From positions 62,001-126,000 of the forward strand of contig NZ_QRJO01000003.1 in assembly GCF_003471585.1 (NCBI RefSeq): a DNA stretch of 64,000 nucleotides. Direction: 5' to 3'. Each line of letters begins with the position of its first letter. The first letter of the stretch is position 1. Positions 20,800-31,998 of the stretch are shown in pieces. Made by a program: the position numbers and the translations under genes. The stretch is from Collinsella sp. AM18-10 (GTDB taxonomy: Bacteria > Actinomycetota > Coriobacteriia > Coriobacteriales > Coriobacteriaceae). The notes below the pieces were generated by a model, which saw only the letters and a program-made list of their open reading frames with translations, was not told the origin of the DNA and did no database searches.

Positions 20800-23142
20800 C
20801 TATTTTGCCACTTTAGGCTTAAAGGATTTCAGGCGCAGCGCATTGCTTACGACGCACACGCTCGATAAGCTCATGGCTGCAGCGCCAAACATCGGCGAGA
20901 GTTGCCAGCCGGTGAGCGGGAAGAACACGCCCGCGGCGAGCGGAATGCCGATGCCGTTGTAGAACAGTGCCCAGAACAGGTCCTGCTTGATGTTGCGGAT
21001 CGTGGCGCGCGAAAGCTCGATGGCGCGGGCGACGTCCATGAGGTCGCTGCGCATGAGCACCACGTCGGCGCCCTCCTTGGCGATGTCGGCGCCGGTGCCA
21101 ATGGCAAGGCCCACGTCGGCGCGCGCCAGGGCGGGGGAGTCATTGATGCCGTCGCCCACCATGGCGACCTTGCCGCCCGCATCTTGCAGTTCGCGCACGT
21201 GGCGTTCCTTGTCGGCGGGGAGGACGTCGGCGATAACCTGTTCGCTGGTGAGTCCCACGCGGCGGGCGATGGCCTCGGCCGTCACGCGGTTGTCGCCGGT
21301 GAGCATGCGCACGTCGACGCCGAGCTTGCGGAGCGCGGCGACGGCCTCGGCGCTCGTTTCTTTGACCTCGTCAGCCACGGCGATGGTACCAACGAGCTCG
21401 CCGTTCTTGGCAAAGAACAGCGGCGTCTTGCCCTCGGTGGCAAATTGCTCGGCAAGGTCCGTAGGCACGGCGGCGCCCAACTCGTCCATGAAGCGCACGT
21501 TGCCGGCAGCGATGACATTCTGTCCCTCGCGCGCCGTAACGCCTCGCCCGGGCACGGCAGCAAAGTCCTCGACCATGCGCGCCACGATTCCGCGCGACTC
21601 GCACTCGGCCATAATCGCCTCGGCCAGCGGGTGCTCGCTCGAGCGCTCCAGTGCGGCAGCAAGCTTCAGCAACGCCTTTTCGCTCATGGCGGGCGAGCCG
21701 TCAGCGCGCGTCGCTACCACAATGTCCGTCACGGAGGGCTTACCGCGGGTGACCGTACCCGTCTTGTCGAGCACCACGGTGCCCACACTGCGCAGGTTCT
21801 CCAGTGCCTCGGCGCTCTTGAACAGGATGCCCATCTCGGCGCCCTTGCCGGTGCCCACCATAATGGCGACGGGTGTGGCCAGGCCGAGTGCGCACGGGCA
21901 GCTAATCACCAACACGGCCACGGCGGAGGTGAGCGCCTCGTTTATGCTGCCGGTCAGTGCCGTCCATACCGCAAAGGTCACGGCCGAAATCACGAACACC
22001 ACGGGCACGAACACGCCGGCGACCTTGTCGGCCAGGCGGGCGATAGGCGCCTTGGTGGCATTGGCGTCCTCGACGAGCTGGATGATCTTGGCAAGCGACG
22101 TGTCGGCGCCCACGCGTGTGGCACGGAAGGTAAACGATCCGGTGCGGTTGACCGTGGCGGCGTTGACGGTGTCACCGGCGGCCTTTTCCACGGGGATGGA
22201 CTCGCCGGTTAGCGCACTCTCGTCCACGGCCGAGCAGCCCTCGAGCACCACGCCATCGACGGGGATGGACTCGCCGGGGCGCACGCGCAGGACCTGGCCG
22301 GGCAGAATGGCGTCGACGTCGACGGTGGTTTCGGTACCGTCGTCGGCAACGACGGTCGCGGTCTTGGGCGCCAAGTCGATGAGCGCCTCGATGGCGCCGC
22401 CGGTCTTGGATTTGCTGCGCGTCTCGAGATATTTGCCCACGGTGACGAGCGACAGAATCGTGCCCGCGCTCTCAAAATACAGATTGTCCATGCTCGTCAT
22501 CATGGCCTCGTGCACCTGACCTGCGGCTAGCTGGTCGGCCATGATAAACATGGCGTAGAGCGACCAGGCAATGGAAGCGGTGGCACCGACGGCGATGAGG
22601 GCGTCCATGGTGGGCGCGCCGTGAACGAGCGATTTAAACCCGTTGATAAAGTACGCGTCGTTGACATAGATGATGGGGATGAGCAGGACGAGCTCGGTGA
22701 GGGCGAGCGTCATGCTATGGGTGTGATCGGTGAAGACACCGGGCAGCGGCCAGCCGAACATGTGTCCCATGCCTATGTAGAACAGCGGAATGAGGAATGC
22801 GATCGAGACGATGAGGCGGGTGCGCATGGCAGAGGCGGCGGCCTCCAGCTTTTTGGTCGGCGACTCCATATGGGCGGCGCCGGACCTGGCTTGCGCGTTG
22901 CCGCTTGAGCTGGCGCCATCGGTGCCCGAGCTAACGGGCGAGGCCGAATAGCCCGCGCGATCGACGGCGGTGCAGATGTCATCGGGGCTGACCTGCGCGG
23001 GGTCGTAGTCGACCAGCATGGAGCCGGCGAGCAGGTTGACCGCAACGCTTTGGACGCCGTCGAGCTTGCTTACGGCACGGTCCACATGCGCCTGGCAGGC
23101 GGCGCATGTCATGCCGCCCACGTCGAACTTATCTTGAGCCAT
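20800..23142 (-). CDS. copA: Copper-translocating P1B-type ATPase
   Basis: A 780-residue Cu(I) efflux ATPase. The N-terminal heavy-metal domain has GGMTCAACQ. Transmembrane helices start near residue 110. The membrane metal site CPC ([12 protein letters not shown]) is near 413, the phosphorylation motif DKTGT near 457, SEHP (nucleotide site) near 500 and [11 protein letters not shown] near 660. It exports Cu(I) across the cytoplasmic membrane. ATG 23142 follows AAAGGAG. It is the first gene of a copA-copZ-csoR unit. The linker between the HMA and the first helix is Ser/Ala/Gly-rich. Confidence 0.96.
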   Translation of the reverse strand: MAQDKFDVGGMTCAACQAHVDRAVSKLDGVQSVAVNLLAGSMLVDYDPAQVSPDDICTAVDRAGYSASPVSSGTDGASSSGNAQARSGAAHMESPTKKLEAAASAMRTRLIVSIAFLIPLFYIGMGHMFGWPLPGVFTDHTHSMTLALTELVLLIPIIYVNDAYFINGFKSLVHGAPTMDALIAVGATASIAWSLYAMFIMADQLAAGQVHEAMMTSMDNLYFESAGTILSLVTVGKYLETRSKSKTGGAIEALIDLAPKTATVVADDGTETTVDVDAILPGQVLRVRPGESIPVDGVVLEGCSAVDESALTGESIPVEKAAGDTVNAATVNRTGSFTFRATRVGADTSLAKIIQLVEDANATKAPIARLADKVAGVFVPVVFVISAVTFAVWTALTGSINEALTSAVAVLVISCPCALGLATPVAIMVGTGKGAEMGILFKSAEALENLRSVGTVVLDKTGTVTRGKPSVTDIVVATRADGSPAMSEKALLKLAAALERSSEHPLAEAIMAECESRGIVARMVEDFAAVPGRGVTAREGQNVIAAGNVRFMDELGAAVPTDLAEQFATEGKTPLFFAKNGELVGTIAVADEVKETSAEAVAALRKLGVDVRMLTGDNRVTAEAIARRVGLTSEQVIADVLPADKERHVRELQDAGGKVAMVGDGINDSPALARADVGLAIGTGADIAKEGADVVLMRSDLMDVARAIELSRATIRNIKQDLFWALFYNGIGIPLAAGVFFPLTGWQLSPMFGAAAMSLSSVCVVSNALRLKSFKPKVAK

Positions 23143-23189
23143 GGCTTCTCCTTTCTGTGGCGTAGTGTTGGAAATGTTAACCTGCCGAT

Positions 23190-23217
23190 ACTATACACCC
23201 ATACCCCCAGGGGGTGT
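23190..23217 (-). promoter_or_regulatory. copA promoter with candidate CsoR operator
   Basis: On the minus strand TATAGT (23190-23195) is a likely -10. The palindrome ATACCCCCAGGGGGTGT (23201-23217) sits in the -10/-35 spacer, as known CsoR operators with a C-run/G-run core do. Confidence 0.7.
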
Positions 23218-23294
23218 CCAGTACAGAAAGAAATGTATGACATTTCGTTACAGATGGGGATTGTTGCGTGGTCGAAGGACCGTCCCTGCCAACC

Positions 23295-23431
23295 ATCTCG
23301 ATCTGTAACATCTAGCCCCAGTTTTGCCGAGTTACTGTTACAAATCAAGACAAACAATTCGGCGGTTGCTTAACATCTCAATCTGTAACAGTTAGACCGG
23401 TTTTTGGGCTCCAGGTGTTACAGATCGAGAC
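23295..23431. repeat. Array E: two 57-bp palindromic units, 80-bp period
   Basis: Units at 23295-23351 and 23375-23431 with a 23-bp spacer. Both have their asymmetric core reversed relative to arrays A-C (TTTT instead of AAAA), and the first has GTTACAAATC in the right arm. An isolated half-site (GTTACAGAT, 23246-23254) lies 41 bp upstream. The array is between copA and the helicase gene, which are divergent. Confidence 0.93.
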
Positions 23432-23489
23432 AATCGGCCCAGACCCACCCCGTCATCTGTGGTTTACGTGGGGGCATGCGGAGTACGGG

Positions 23490-23694
23490 TATACTAACCG
23501 GCGGCGAATCTGCTCCATCGCTTAGAGCTGCTGCGTCTGGACGGCGCGTGATAGGGCTGCCAAAGCGATCGCCAGCGTGCTGAGCAACGTCCTCTCTGTG
23601 CGCACCTGTTTTTGTATGTATTAGCGCACTACCAAGCACGCTCGCGCGGCCGCATGCCGTGCCCATAACGCGTGCAGATAAGGAACAACAACAT
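23490..23694 (+). promoter_or_regulatory. Candidate -10 and long 5' leader of the DEAD-box helicase
   Basis: TATACT at 23490-23495 would give a leader of about 190 nt before ATG 23695. Long leaders are common in cold-inducible RNA helicase genes. No clear -35 at the right distance is visible, so the promoter is uncertain. Confidence 0.4.
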
Positions 23695-25965
<2,271 letters not shown>

Positions 25966-25998
25966 CACACGTGTCGCGCGGTAAGGCGAGATGAATTT

Positions 25999-26032
25999 GG
26001 GCCCCGAGCAGACTATGCTCGGGGCCCTTTTT
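25999..26032 (+). terminator. Intrinsic terminator of the helicase gene
   Basis: Perfect 12-bp stem GGGCCCCGAGCA / TGCTCGGGGCCC, loop GACTA, then TTTTT. Confidence 0.93.
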
Positions 26033-26319
26033 AGTGAGCGCAGTTTGAGGTGGGCCGGCTCCCTAACGAAAATGCACGGAGACGGTCGCGGCGAGAGATG
26101 TGGGCTATCGGCTTAGTTGGAGATTCGCGTATGCGGGGTTCTGGCATCGACGGAGAACGTGAAACTCCCCACTGACACGCGGCGGCTGCGGTGCCTGGGC
26201 GGACACGCCAGGGATTCCGCTCGCCGTCTGGCGCCCCTGCTGCCATCTGGCTTTCACGCTCGCATTCTTTTGGATGTGAGCGTGTCTTTTCACGGCATGC
26301 ACGGGTCCCCTCGGGTGCA

Positions 26320-26555
26320 CCGTGCATTTTTGGGAGTATTCAGCAGGCCGGGGCGGCTGCATACGCACCGGAAGCGTTTTTTGGGCCAGCGAGATCCTTC
26401 GACAGACTATTTGGGTTGGCGGACGGGGTCCGGCGCGGCAATATCACGCGTTTCGCGTCGCGCCGGGCCCCAAAATGACGCCGATCGCGCGGCTTCCCCG
26501 ATTCGCGGCGTCGCCGACGGGGACCGCGATGCTGAATACTCCGGTTTTTGCACGG
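26320..26555. ncRNA. Candidate structured RNA bounded by 26-nt inverted repeats
   Basis: Ends 26320-26345 and 26530-26555 pair over 7 plus 13 bp around a 6-nt symmetrical internal loop (20 of 26 positions). Enclosed are a perfect-looking two-part hairpin (GGGGTCCGGCGCG 26425-26437 with CGCGCCGGGCCCC 26459-26471, and ACGCG-TTT-CGCGT inside) and a CCCCG / CGGGG hairpin (26496-26522). The left end can alternatively pair with the preceding hairpin 26291-26324. The strand of a transcript is unknown; a terminator-like stem at 26565-26602 favours plus. Confidence 0.4.
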
Positions 26556-26802
26556 TCCAAGTGAGGGTACGTTGGGACGGGAAGGGGTACCCCCGCCTTT
26601 TTATGCATGACGCAAGCGAAATTATGCAAGACAATAGGGCACCATGCACCGGATACCCAGATTGGGGGGGCGACATGCGCCGCGATACGGGGTCGGGTGC
26701 CTCACCGGGAATAGCCGCGAGGGTTACAAAACTATAGAGACATCCAAATATCGCCTAAAAACCGTTTATCGAAGAAAAAATACCGCTCACCGGTCATAAT
26801 GA

Positions 26803-26830
26803 TTGTTCTGGCTTTGGGCTTGTCTACAAT
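26803..26830 (+). promoter_or_regulatory. Promoter of the alpha-glucoside PTS operon
   Basis: TTGTTC at 26803-26808 and TACAAT at 26825-26830 with a 16-bp spacer, 137 bp before the EIIA ATG. Confidence 0.55.
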
Positions 26831-26851
26831 AGCTCCCGTAAAAAGAAATGC

Positions 26852-26939
26852 GGAAGGTTACCGAGTCCCTCGGACGTGGGCCTAACCAAAGTCTTTGAAC
26901 GGATGTGTCTCTATGGACGCATTCGCTTGATTTTGGTTG
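26852..26939 (+). promoter_or_regulatory. Structured leader with candidate RAT (LicT/BglG antiterminator site)
   Basis: GGTTACCGAG-TCC-CTCGGACG at 26856-26875 resembles the ribonucleic antiterminator core (GTTAC, small stem, then GG-C) and is closed by GGTTA / TAACC. It overlaps, or is followed by, a second stem AACCAAAGTC (26884-26893) with GATTTTGGTT (26930-26939) that encloses GGATG / CATTC pairing. The operon encodes a BglG-family antiterminator, which supports this reading, although the downstream stem lacks a strong T-run. Confidence 0.4.
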
Positions 26940-26967
26940 GGCTATATTTATGAAGGGACATGCCACC

Positions 26968-27480
26968 ATGGGTTTCTTTTCTCGCCTGATGGGCGGTTCG
27001 GATGAGCAGAAGACTGCATCTTCCGAGTTCGAAATCCTCGCTCCCGTTTCCGGCGAGCTTGTTCATCTGGAAAAAACCAATGACCCCGCTTTTAGCAGCC
27101 GCGCCGTGGGCGATGGCGTTGCCGTGGTTCCCCAAGAGGGAACGGTGTGCGCTCCTGTTTCCGGCACCGTCGCGGCGTTGTTTCCGACTGAGCACGCGCT
27201 GGGCATCATGTCCGACGACAGCTCTGCTCAGGTGATGCTGCATATCGGAATCGACACTGTTAAACTTGAGGGCAAGGGCTTCCATGCGCTTGTTGCTCAG
27301 GGTGACCATGTCGACGCGGGCCAGCCCCTCGTCGAGGTCGATTTCGACGCGGTCCGCGCCGCCGGCTTCGATCCCACGGTCTTCGTTATCGTGTGCGAGC
27401 GTTCGGAGAACTCGACTCTTCGTGAGCACGCTTCCGGCCCTGTTGCTGTTAAAGAGCCTGTCGTCTGGCTTTCCGAGTAA
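26968..27480 (+). CDS. PTS glucose-type EIIA (Crr-like)
   Basis: A 170-residue EIIA of the glucose family. Residues 20-150 form the domain (EILAPVSGELVHLEK then VCAPVSGTVAALFP). The active-site histidines are His76 (PTEHALG) and the phosphorylated His92 (VMLHIGID). It takes phosphate from HPr and gives it to the EIIB of glucose-family permeases. It is the first gene of an operon whose EIICB and the distant MurP-type EIIBC both lack an EIIA, so it may serve both. ATG 26968 fits the MGFFSRL family start. Confidence 0.93.
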   Translation: MGFFSRLMGGSDEQKTASSEFEILAPVSGELVHLEKTNDPAFSSRAVGDGVAVVPQEGTVCAPVSGTVAALFPTEHALGIMSDDSSAQVMLHIGIDTVKLEGKGFHALVAQGDHVDAGQPLVEVDFDAVRAAGFDPTVFVIVCERSENSTLREHASGPVAVKEPVVWLSE

Positions 27481-27498
27481 ATTCTTGTGGTGGGTACC

Positions 27499-28353
27499 GT
27501 GGTTATCAAGCGAGTTTTCAACAATAACGTCGCAATGGTCACTTCGGACGATGGCTCCGAGCTCATTGTCATCGGTCGAGGCCTCTGCTTTGGCCGTCAT
27601 GCCGGCGACGCTGTCGATGAAGCATCGGTCGAAAAGACCTATGCACTGCAGGAGGGCACTTCTCAGGATTCGCGTACGATTGACCGCTTGGCACATCTTT
27701 TGGAGTCCATTCCCACCGTCAACCTCGTGATTGCCGAGGACATTGTTCAGATGCTCCGTCGAGAGCTCAATGTTGATGTCAACGACAAGATTCTCATTGC
27801 TCTTGCAGACCATATCAGCCTTGCTTTGGAGCGTGAGCGCAAGGGCGTCTCCTGTGAGAATCCGTTGCTGCTCGAGATCCAGCAGTTCTATCGCAAGGAG
27901 TATGCGCTTGCGGGCCGTGCGCTGCAGATTATCAAGGAGTATATGGGCTTCCAGATGAGCGAAGAAGAGCAGGGTTTTATTACGCTGCATATCGTCAACG
28001 CCACCATGCCGCAGCGCTCTGACCGTCTGATTGTTTCGGTCCAGCTTGTTCGCGACGTGCTCGCGATTGTTTCCGAGCACTATGCCACGACCCTTGACGT
28101 CACCTCGTTGCCGTACGAGCGTTTCGTTCGCCATCTGCAGTTTTTTGCGCAGCGAGCGCTCGATCCCGCGGCGGGGCAGGTCAATGGCGACGCGCTGTTC
28201 CGTATCGATGAAACGGCGTATCCGAGGGCGTTCTCGTGCGCGGAGTCAATTGCCGACCACTTGGCGTCTACCTATAACGTTGTCGTTGCCGATGCCGAGA
28301 AGAGTTATCTCGCATATCACATTGTTAACCTGCTTGGAGAACCTGGTCTCTAG
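27499..28353 (+). CDS. BglG/LicT-family transcriptional antiterminator
   Basis: About 284 residues: an N-terminal RNA-binding CAT domain (VIKRVFNNNVAMVTSDDG, residues 1-55) and two PTS regulation domains with the conserved His motifs (ADHISLALER and ITLHIVNA in PRD1; YERFVRHLQFFAQR and AYHIVNLLG in PRD2). Phosphorylation by HPr and EII controls dimer formation and binding of a RAT in the operon leader. A GTG start at 27499 matches the family (xIKKVLNNN); GTG 27487 is an alternative. It begins just after the EIIA stop and is likely autoregulatory through the leader described above. Confidence 0.92.
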   Translation: MVIKRVFNNNVAMVTSDDGSELIVIGRGLCFGRHAGDAVDEASVEKTYALQEGTSQDSRTIDRLAHLLESIPTVNLVIAEDIVQMLRRELNVDVNDKILIALADHISLALERERKGVSCENPLLLEIQQFYRKEYALAGRALQIIKEYMGFQMSEEEQGFITLHIVNATMPQRSDRLIVSVQLVRDVLAIVSEHYATTLDVTSLPYERFVRHLQFFAQRALDPAAGQVNGDALFRIDETAYPRAFSCAESIADHLASTYNVVVADAEKSYLAYHIVNLLGEPGL

Positions 28354-28452
28354 GCATAACGTGCCCACACATCGATTGATATAAGGCAAGGCTCACGGTC
28401 TTGTCCAGGGCACACCTATCTCAATTTGCGGAAAAGGAAGGGGAGTACCGCT

Positions 28453-30069
28453 ATGACCGCAAAAAAGAAGTTCAATTTCAAAGCGCCGTTGGAGGTGTTC
28501 GCGAAGTCGATCGTTCAGCCGATGATGTATCTCTCGGTTGCCGGCATCCTGCTCATCGTGGGCATTATTCTGACCAACAAGACCATCTGCGCCGTGATTC
28601 CTGTGCTGGGCTCCGGTCCGTTCCAGCTTGTGGGCGCCGTTGTCTATCAGTCGCTGATGTTTATCATCAACAACCTCTCGATTTTGTTCTGCGTGGGCAT
28701 CGCCGGCGCCATGGCAAAGAAGAACAAGGGCCATGCTTCGCTGATCGCCCTGATGTCGTTCTTCCTGTTCCTGCAGGCTAATAACATCGTGCTCAACGCC
28801 ACTGGTTCTCTTGCCGAAGCGAGCGGCATGCTCGGCCTTACCGGAACCGGCCAGGCCACCGTTATGGGCATTCAGGTCCTCGATACCGGCGTGTTTGGCG
28901 GCATCATTCTTGGTTGCATCACCGGTGCCGTGTTCAACAAGTACTCGAACAAGCAGTTCCCCATTGCCCTTTCGATGTTCTCGGGCGTTCGCTTTCCGTT
29001 CCTGATCATGATCATCATTTCCTGGATCATGGGCGCTGGCTTCTGCATCGTTTGGCCTCCGGTTCAGGGTGCCATCTCCTCCGTTGCCGGCATCATTAAG
29101 GAGTCGGGCAACATCGGTCTGTTTATCTACGGCATGCTCAACAAGCTGCTCGTTCCCACCGGCCTGCACCACCTCATCTACACCCCGTTCCAGTTCTCCG
29201 ATGTGGGCGGCACCCTTACGCTGGGTGATCAGGTTATCGCCGGCGCCTATCCCATCCGTGTTGCCGAGATGGCGATGACGGGCCAGCCCTTCTCCGATAG
29301 CACCTACTTCAACAGCTACACCTTCAACAACCTGTGGCCCTACATCGGTATCGGTCTCGCCTTTATCTTCACCGCTTACAAGGGGAACAAGGATAAGACC
29401 AAGGCCGTTATCATCCCGCTGATCATCACCGCCGTGCTCTCCTGCGTGACCGAGCCCATGGACTTCCTCTTTGTCTTTGCCGCTCCCGTGCTCTTTGTCG
29501 TTCACTCGATTCTTTCCGGCATCTTCCTGGTTCTGCTCAAGGTCCTCTCCGTGCCCGCTTCGACTGCAGGCGGCATCATCAACATCGTGGTTTCCAACCT
29601 GGTCCTCGGTGTCGACAAGACCAACTGGCCGGTTATGCTGGTGCTTGGAGTCGTCAACGCCGCTCTGTACTTCTTCCTCTTCACCTTCCTTATTAAGAAG
29701 CTCAACCTTCACACGCCTGGTCGCGAGGAAGAGTCCGAGCTCGCCGAGTCCGTTGCCGAGGGCGAGGCCGCCGCGTCTGTCGCGGTGAAGCAGGGCGCTG
29801 TTGCCGCGGCCCCCGCAGAGGGCGTCGATGCAGGTATTGCCGACCTGGTCGCAGGTCTTGGTGGCAAGGACAACATCGAGGAGCTCGAGAACTGCTTTAC
29901 GCGTCTCCGCGTGAACGTTAAGAACCCGGACCTCATCAATGAGGACCTCATCAACCACGTGCCCAACAGCGGCATCAACCGCAACGGCAACAATATCCAG
30001 ATCATCTTTGGCATGAAGGTCGCCGAGATGCGCGACAAGGTCGAAAACGCAATTGAGAAGGAGCAGTAA
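28453..30069 (+). CDS. PTS EIICB, alpha-glucoside/maltose type
   Basis: A 538-residue permease of the glucose family in C-B order. The EIIC membrane domain covers about residues 1-420 (PTGLHHLIYTPFQF, CVTEPMDFLFVFAAP). A 40-residue Ala/Glu linker leads to the EIIB domain (about 460-538, phosphorylatable Cys in ENCFTRLRVNV). It imports and phosphorylates an alpha-glucoside such as maltose or one of the sucrose isomers; the substrate is inferred from the GlvA-like hydrolase just downstream. ATG 28453 follows GGAAGGGGAG. No EIIA domain: the operon's first gene supplies it. Confidence 0.9.
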   Translation: MTAKKKFNFKAPLEVFAKSIVQPMMYLSVAGILLIVGIILTNKTICAVIPVLGSGPFQLVGAVVYQSLMFIINNLSILFCVGIAGAMAKKNKGHASLIALMSFFLFLQANNIVLNATGSLAEASGMLGLTGTGQATVMGIQVLDTGVFGGIILGCITGAVFNKYSNKQFPIALSMFSGVRFPFLIMIIISWIMGAGFCIVWPPVQGAISSVAGIIKESGNIGLFIYGMLNKLLVPTGLHHLIYTPFQFSDVGGTLTLGDQVIAGAYPIRVAEMAMTGQPFSDSTYFNSYTFNNLWPYIGIGLAFIFTAYKGNKDKTKAVIIPLIITAVLSCVTEPMDFLFVFAAPVLFVVHSILSGIFLVLLKVLSVPASTAGGIINIVVSNLVLGVDKTNWPVMLVLGVVNAALYFFLFTFLIKKLNLHTPGREEESELAESVAEGEAAASVAVKQGAVAAAPAEGVDAGIADLVAGLGGKDNIEELENCFTRLRVNVKNPDLINEDLINHVPNSGINRNGNNIQIIFGMKVAEMRDKVENAIEKEQ

Positions 30070-30072
30070 ACA

Positions 30073-31455
30073 ATGATCATTACTCTGTGTGGTGGCGGAT
30101 CCACCTTTACCCCCGGCATCGTCAAGTCCATCGCTCTGCGCAAGGACGAGCTCGACGTTGACGAGATTCGTCTGTACGACATCAACGAGGAGCGTCAGCG
30201 CAAGATCGGCGTGCTCGTGGACTGGATTTTGCACGAGGACCTTGGCCTGGACATCAAGCTTACGGTGACCACCGACAAAAAGACGGCTTTTACCGACGCG
30301 AGCTTCGTGTTTGCCCAGATGCGCGTGGGCGGCTACGCCATGCGCGAGCAGGACGAGAAGATTCCGCTGCGTCACGGCTGCGTGGGTCAGGAGACCTGCG
30401 GCTGCGGCGGCCTTGCCTACGGCATGCGCACCATCTTCCCCATGGTCGAGCTGATCGATGACGTTGAGAAGTACGCCAAGAAGGACTACTGGATTCTTAA
30501 CTACTCCAACCCTGCCGCCATCGTCTCCGAGGGCTGCCGCGTGCTGCGTCCCAATGCTCGCATCATCAACATCTGCGACATGCCGATCGCGATCATCGAC
30601 GTGGTTTGCGCCGCGCTCGATATCGACAAGAAGGATGTCGAGTACGATTACTTTGGCCTCAACCACTTTGGCTGGTTCACCTCGATCCGCCACAAGGGCG
30701 AGGAGGTGCTCCCGCAGTTGCGCGAGTACATCAAGGAGCATGAGATTCTACTGCCCGATTCTTACCTCAAGGGCATGGGCTCGCTCATGGCAAAGAAGCC
30801 CGAGGAGACCGCCGACGAGCACCCCGAGCAGAACCGTCACACCAAGGGCAGCTGGTACTACGTCTGGAAGGGCGAGTACGAGATCATGGAGTGCTTCCCG
30901 GAGTACCTGCCCAACACGTATCTGAACTACTACCTGCAGCAGAAGGAGTTCGTCGAGCATTCCAACCCCGAGCGCACCCGTGCTAACGAGGTCGAGGAGA
31001 CGCGCGAGAAGAACCTCTTCGACGGCATCGACCATTACGAGAAGACGGGCGAGATCGACGAGAGCACGTTCTACGCGGGCAGCCACGGCGACTGGATTGC
31101 CGATCTGGCTATCGCTCTGAAGAACGACACCAAGCAGCGCTTCCTGGTCATTTGCGAGAACAAGGGCGCTATCCCCAACATGCCCTATGACGCTATGGTC
31201 GAGCTGCCTGCCTACATTGGCAAGAACGGCCCCGAGGTCATCAGCCGCGACAACATTCCTCTGTTCCAGCAGGGCCTCATGATGCAGCAGCTGAACTCTG
31301 AGAAGCTCGTGGTCGAGGCTACGATCGAGGGTTCGTACGAGAAGGCGCTCAAGGCCTTTACGCTGAACAAGACCGTGCCTTCGATGAAGGTCGCCAAGGA
31401 GGTTCTCGACGACATGATCGAGGCCAACAAGGGTTACTGGCCTGAGCTTAAGTAA
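30073..31455 (+). CDS. GH4 6-phospho-alpha-glucosidase (GlvA/MalH-like)
   Basis: A 460-residue family-4 glycosidase: NAD-binding GGGSTFTPG at residues 7-15, Cys/metal motif VGQETCGCGGLAYGMR, substrate-site NYSNPAA, and GLNHFGWFTS. It is close to Bacillus GlvA over its full length by eye, except that GlvA has CGPGG where CGCGG occurs here. GH4 enzymes use NAD+ and Mn2+ in a redox-elimination mechanism to split maltose-6'-phosphate and similar phosphodisaccharides made by the upstream permease. It begins 3 bases after the EIICB stop, so it is co-transcribed. Insertions near 245-275 make it longer than GlvA there. Confidence 0.93.
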   Translation: MIITLCGGGSTFTPGIVKSIALRKDELDVDEIRLYDINEERQRKIGVLVDWILHEDLGLDIKLTVTTDKKTAFTDASFVFAQMRVGGYAMREQDEKIPLRHGCVGQETCGCGGLAYGMRTIFPMVELIDDVEKYAKKDYWILNYSNPAAIVSEGCRVLRPNARIINICDMPIAIIDVVCAALDIDKKDVEYDYFGLNHFGWFTSIRHKGEEVLPQLREYIKEHEILLPDSYLKGMGSLMAKKPEETADEHPEQNRHTKGSWYYVWKGEYEIMECFPEYLPNTYLNYYLQQKEFVEHSNPERTRANEVEETREKNLFDGIDHYEKTGEIDESTFYAGSHGDWIADLAIALKNDTKQRFLVICENKGAIPNMPYDAMVELPAYIGKNGPEVISRDNIPLFQQGLMMQQLNSEKLVVEATIEGSYEKALKAFTLNKTVPSMKVAKEVLDDMIEANKGYWPELK

Positions 31456-31501
31456 AGACAGAAAGTCACTGGCGTAAAAGGCCGCTGGCTGCATAGCTTG
31501 A

Positions 31502-31541
31502 GCAATGCCCCGTTCGCGTATTTGCGCGGACGGGGCATTGC
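31502..31541 (+). terminator. Hairpin after the GH4 gene (no T-run)
   Basis: GCAATGCCCCGT at 31502-31513 pairs perfectly with ACGGGGCATTGC at 31530-31541. The bases after it (CGTTTGG) are not a T-run, so termination strength is uncertain. Confidence 0.55.
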
Positions 31542-31561
31542 CGTTTGGTGCGAAGGGTTGA

Positions 31562-31783
31562 TATGGGGGTGGGCAGCGCCGTCGCGTCGAGATCGCTCGG
31601 GCCCTGCTGTGCCCGGGCGGCGCGGTGATTCTGGACGAGCCCTTTACCGGCTTGGATGCCGCTGCGCGCGATGCGTGCGCCGAGGTCGTGCTCGACTTGC
31701 TCGATGGCCGCACGCTCCTTCTCGCCGCGCACGACGCCACCGACGCTCATGCCCTCGATATCTCGGATACCATCACGTTCTAA
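31562..31783 (+). pseudogene. ABC-transporter ATPase, 5'-truncated remnant
   Basis: One frame, open from 31562 to TAA at 31783, encodes GGGQRRRVEIARALL (signature-like motif), then VILDEPFTGLDAAAR (Walker B and D-loop) and LLAAHDATDA (H-loop), i.e. the C-terminal third of an ABC ATPase. The Walker A half and any start codon are absent; an in-frame TGA lies at 31559-31561. It is a decayed fragment left by deletion or replacement. The gene-free stretch 31456-31998 otherwise contains the GH4 hairpin, a 31-bp repeat and an operator. Confidence 0.75.
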
Positions 31784-31803
31784 GTTCTAGCTCAGCAACA
31801 AAA

Positions 31804-31834
31804 TGATCCGTTTTCCTCCGTCCCCAAGGGATCA
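31804..31834 (+). repeat. 31-bp dispersed repeat, copy 1
   Basis: Begins TGATCCGTTTTCC and ends CCCCAAGGGATCA. It matches the copy at 32201-32231 in 30 of 31 positions and is partly symmetrical at its ends (TGATCC / GGGATCA). An inverted partial copy is at 44042-44064. Confidence 0.85.
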
Positions 31835-31855
31835 GGTGTGCTATTCTATCTGCGG

Positions 31856-31884
31856 GGTAATACTTAGGAATACCAAGTAATACC
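31856..31884. promoter_or_regulatory. Palindromic operator upstream of the RelB-like gene
   Basis: GGTAATACTTAGG pairs imperfectly with ACCAAGTAATACC around AATA-type centre (10 of 13). It lies about 115 bp upstream of the antitoxin ATG. A second inverted repeat (AGATGCGGGCCA 31906-31917 with TGGCCCGCATCT 31953-31964, perfect 12 bp) lies between it and the gene. Confidence 0.5.
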
Positions 31885-31998
31885 AACGCCGTAGAAACAA
31901 ACTCCAGATGCGGGCCAATCGGGTTGCCTTCACAGCCCGTCGCCCAGCCGCGTGGCCCGCATCTATCCGCACCACCGTCGTTTCAAAAAGGAAGCGCC

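Larger units (their letters stand above)
26033..26967. other. Gene-free, hairpin-rich 0.9-kb region
   Basis: No open frame here has coding character or family resemblance. The region contains a string of hairpins: CACGCTC-G-CAT / ATG-T-GAGCGTG (26255-26284), CACGG..TGCAC / GTGCA..CCGTG (26291-26324), the large element 26320-26555 listed separately, and a terminator-like stem GGGTAC / GTACCC at 26565-26593 followed by TTTTT at 26598-26602. From 26740 it becomes AT-rich and holds the promoter and leader of the PTS operon. Confidence 0.6.

Noticed and set aside
26117..26737. 206-residue frame in the gene-free region after the helicase
   Set aside because: Arg/Gly/Ser-rich translation without domain resemblance, overlapping minus-strand frames of equal quality, and it runs through several strong hairpins.
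31498..31806. 102-residue plus frame after the GH4 gene
   Set aside because: The coding signal there is in a different frame (ABC-ATPase remnant); this frame gives Arg-rich nonsense.
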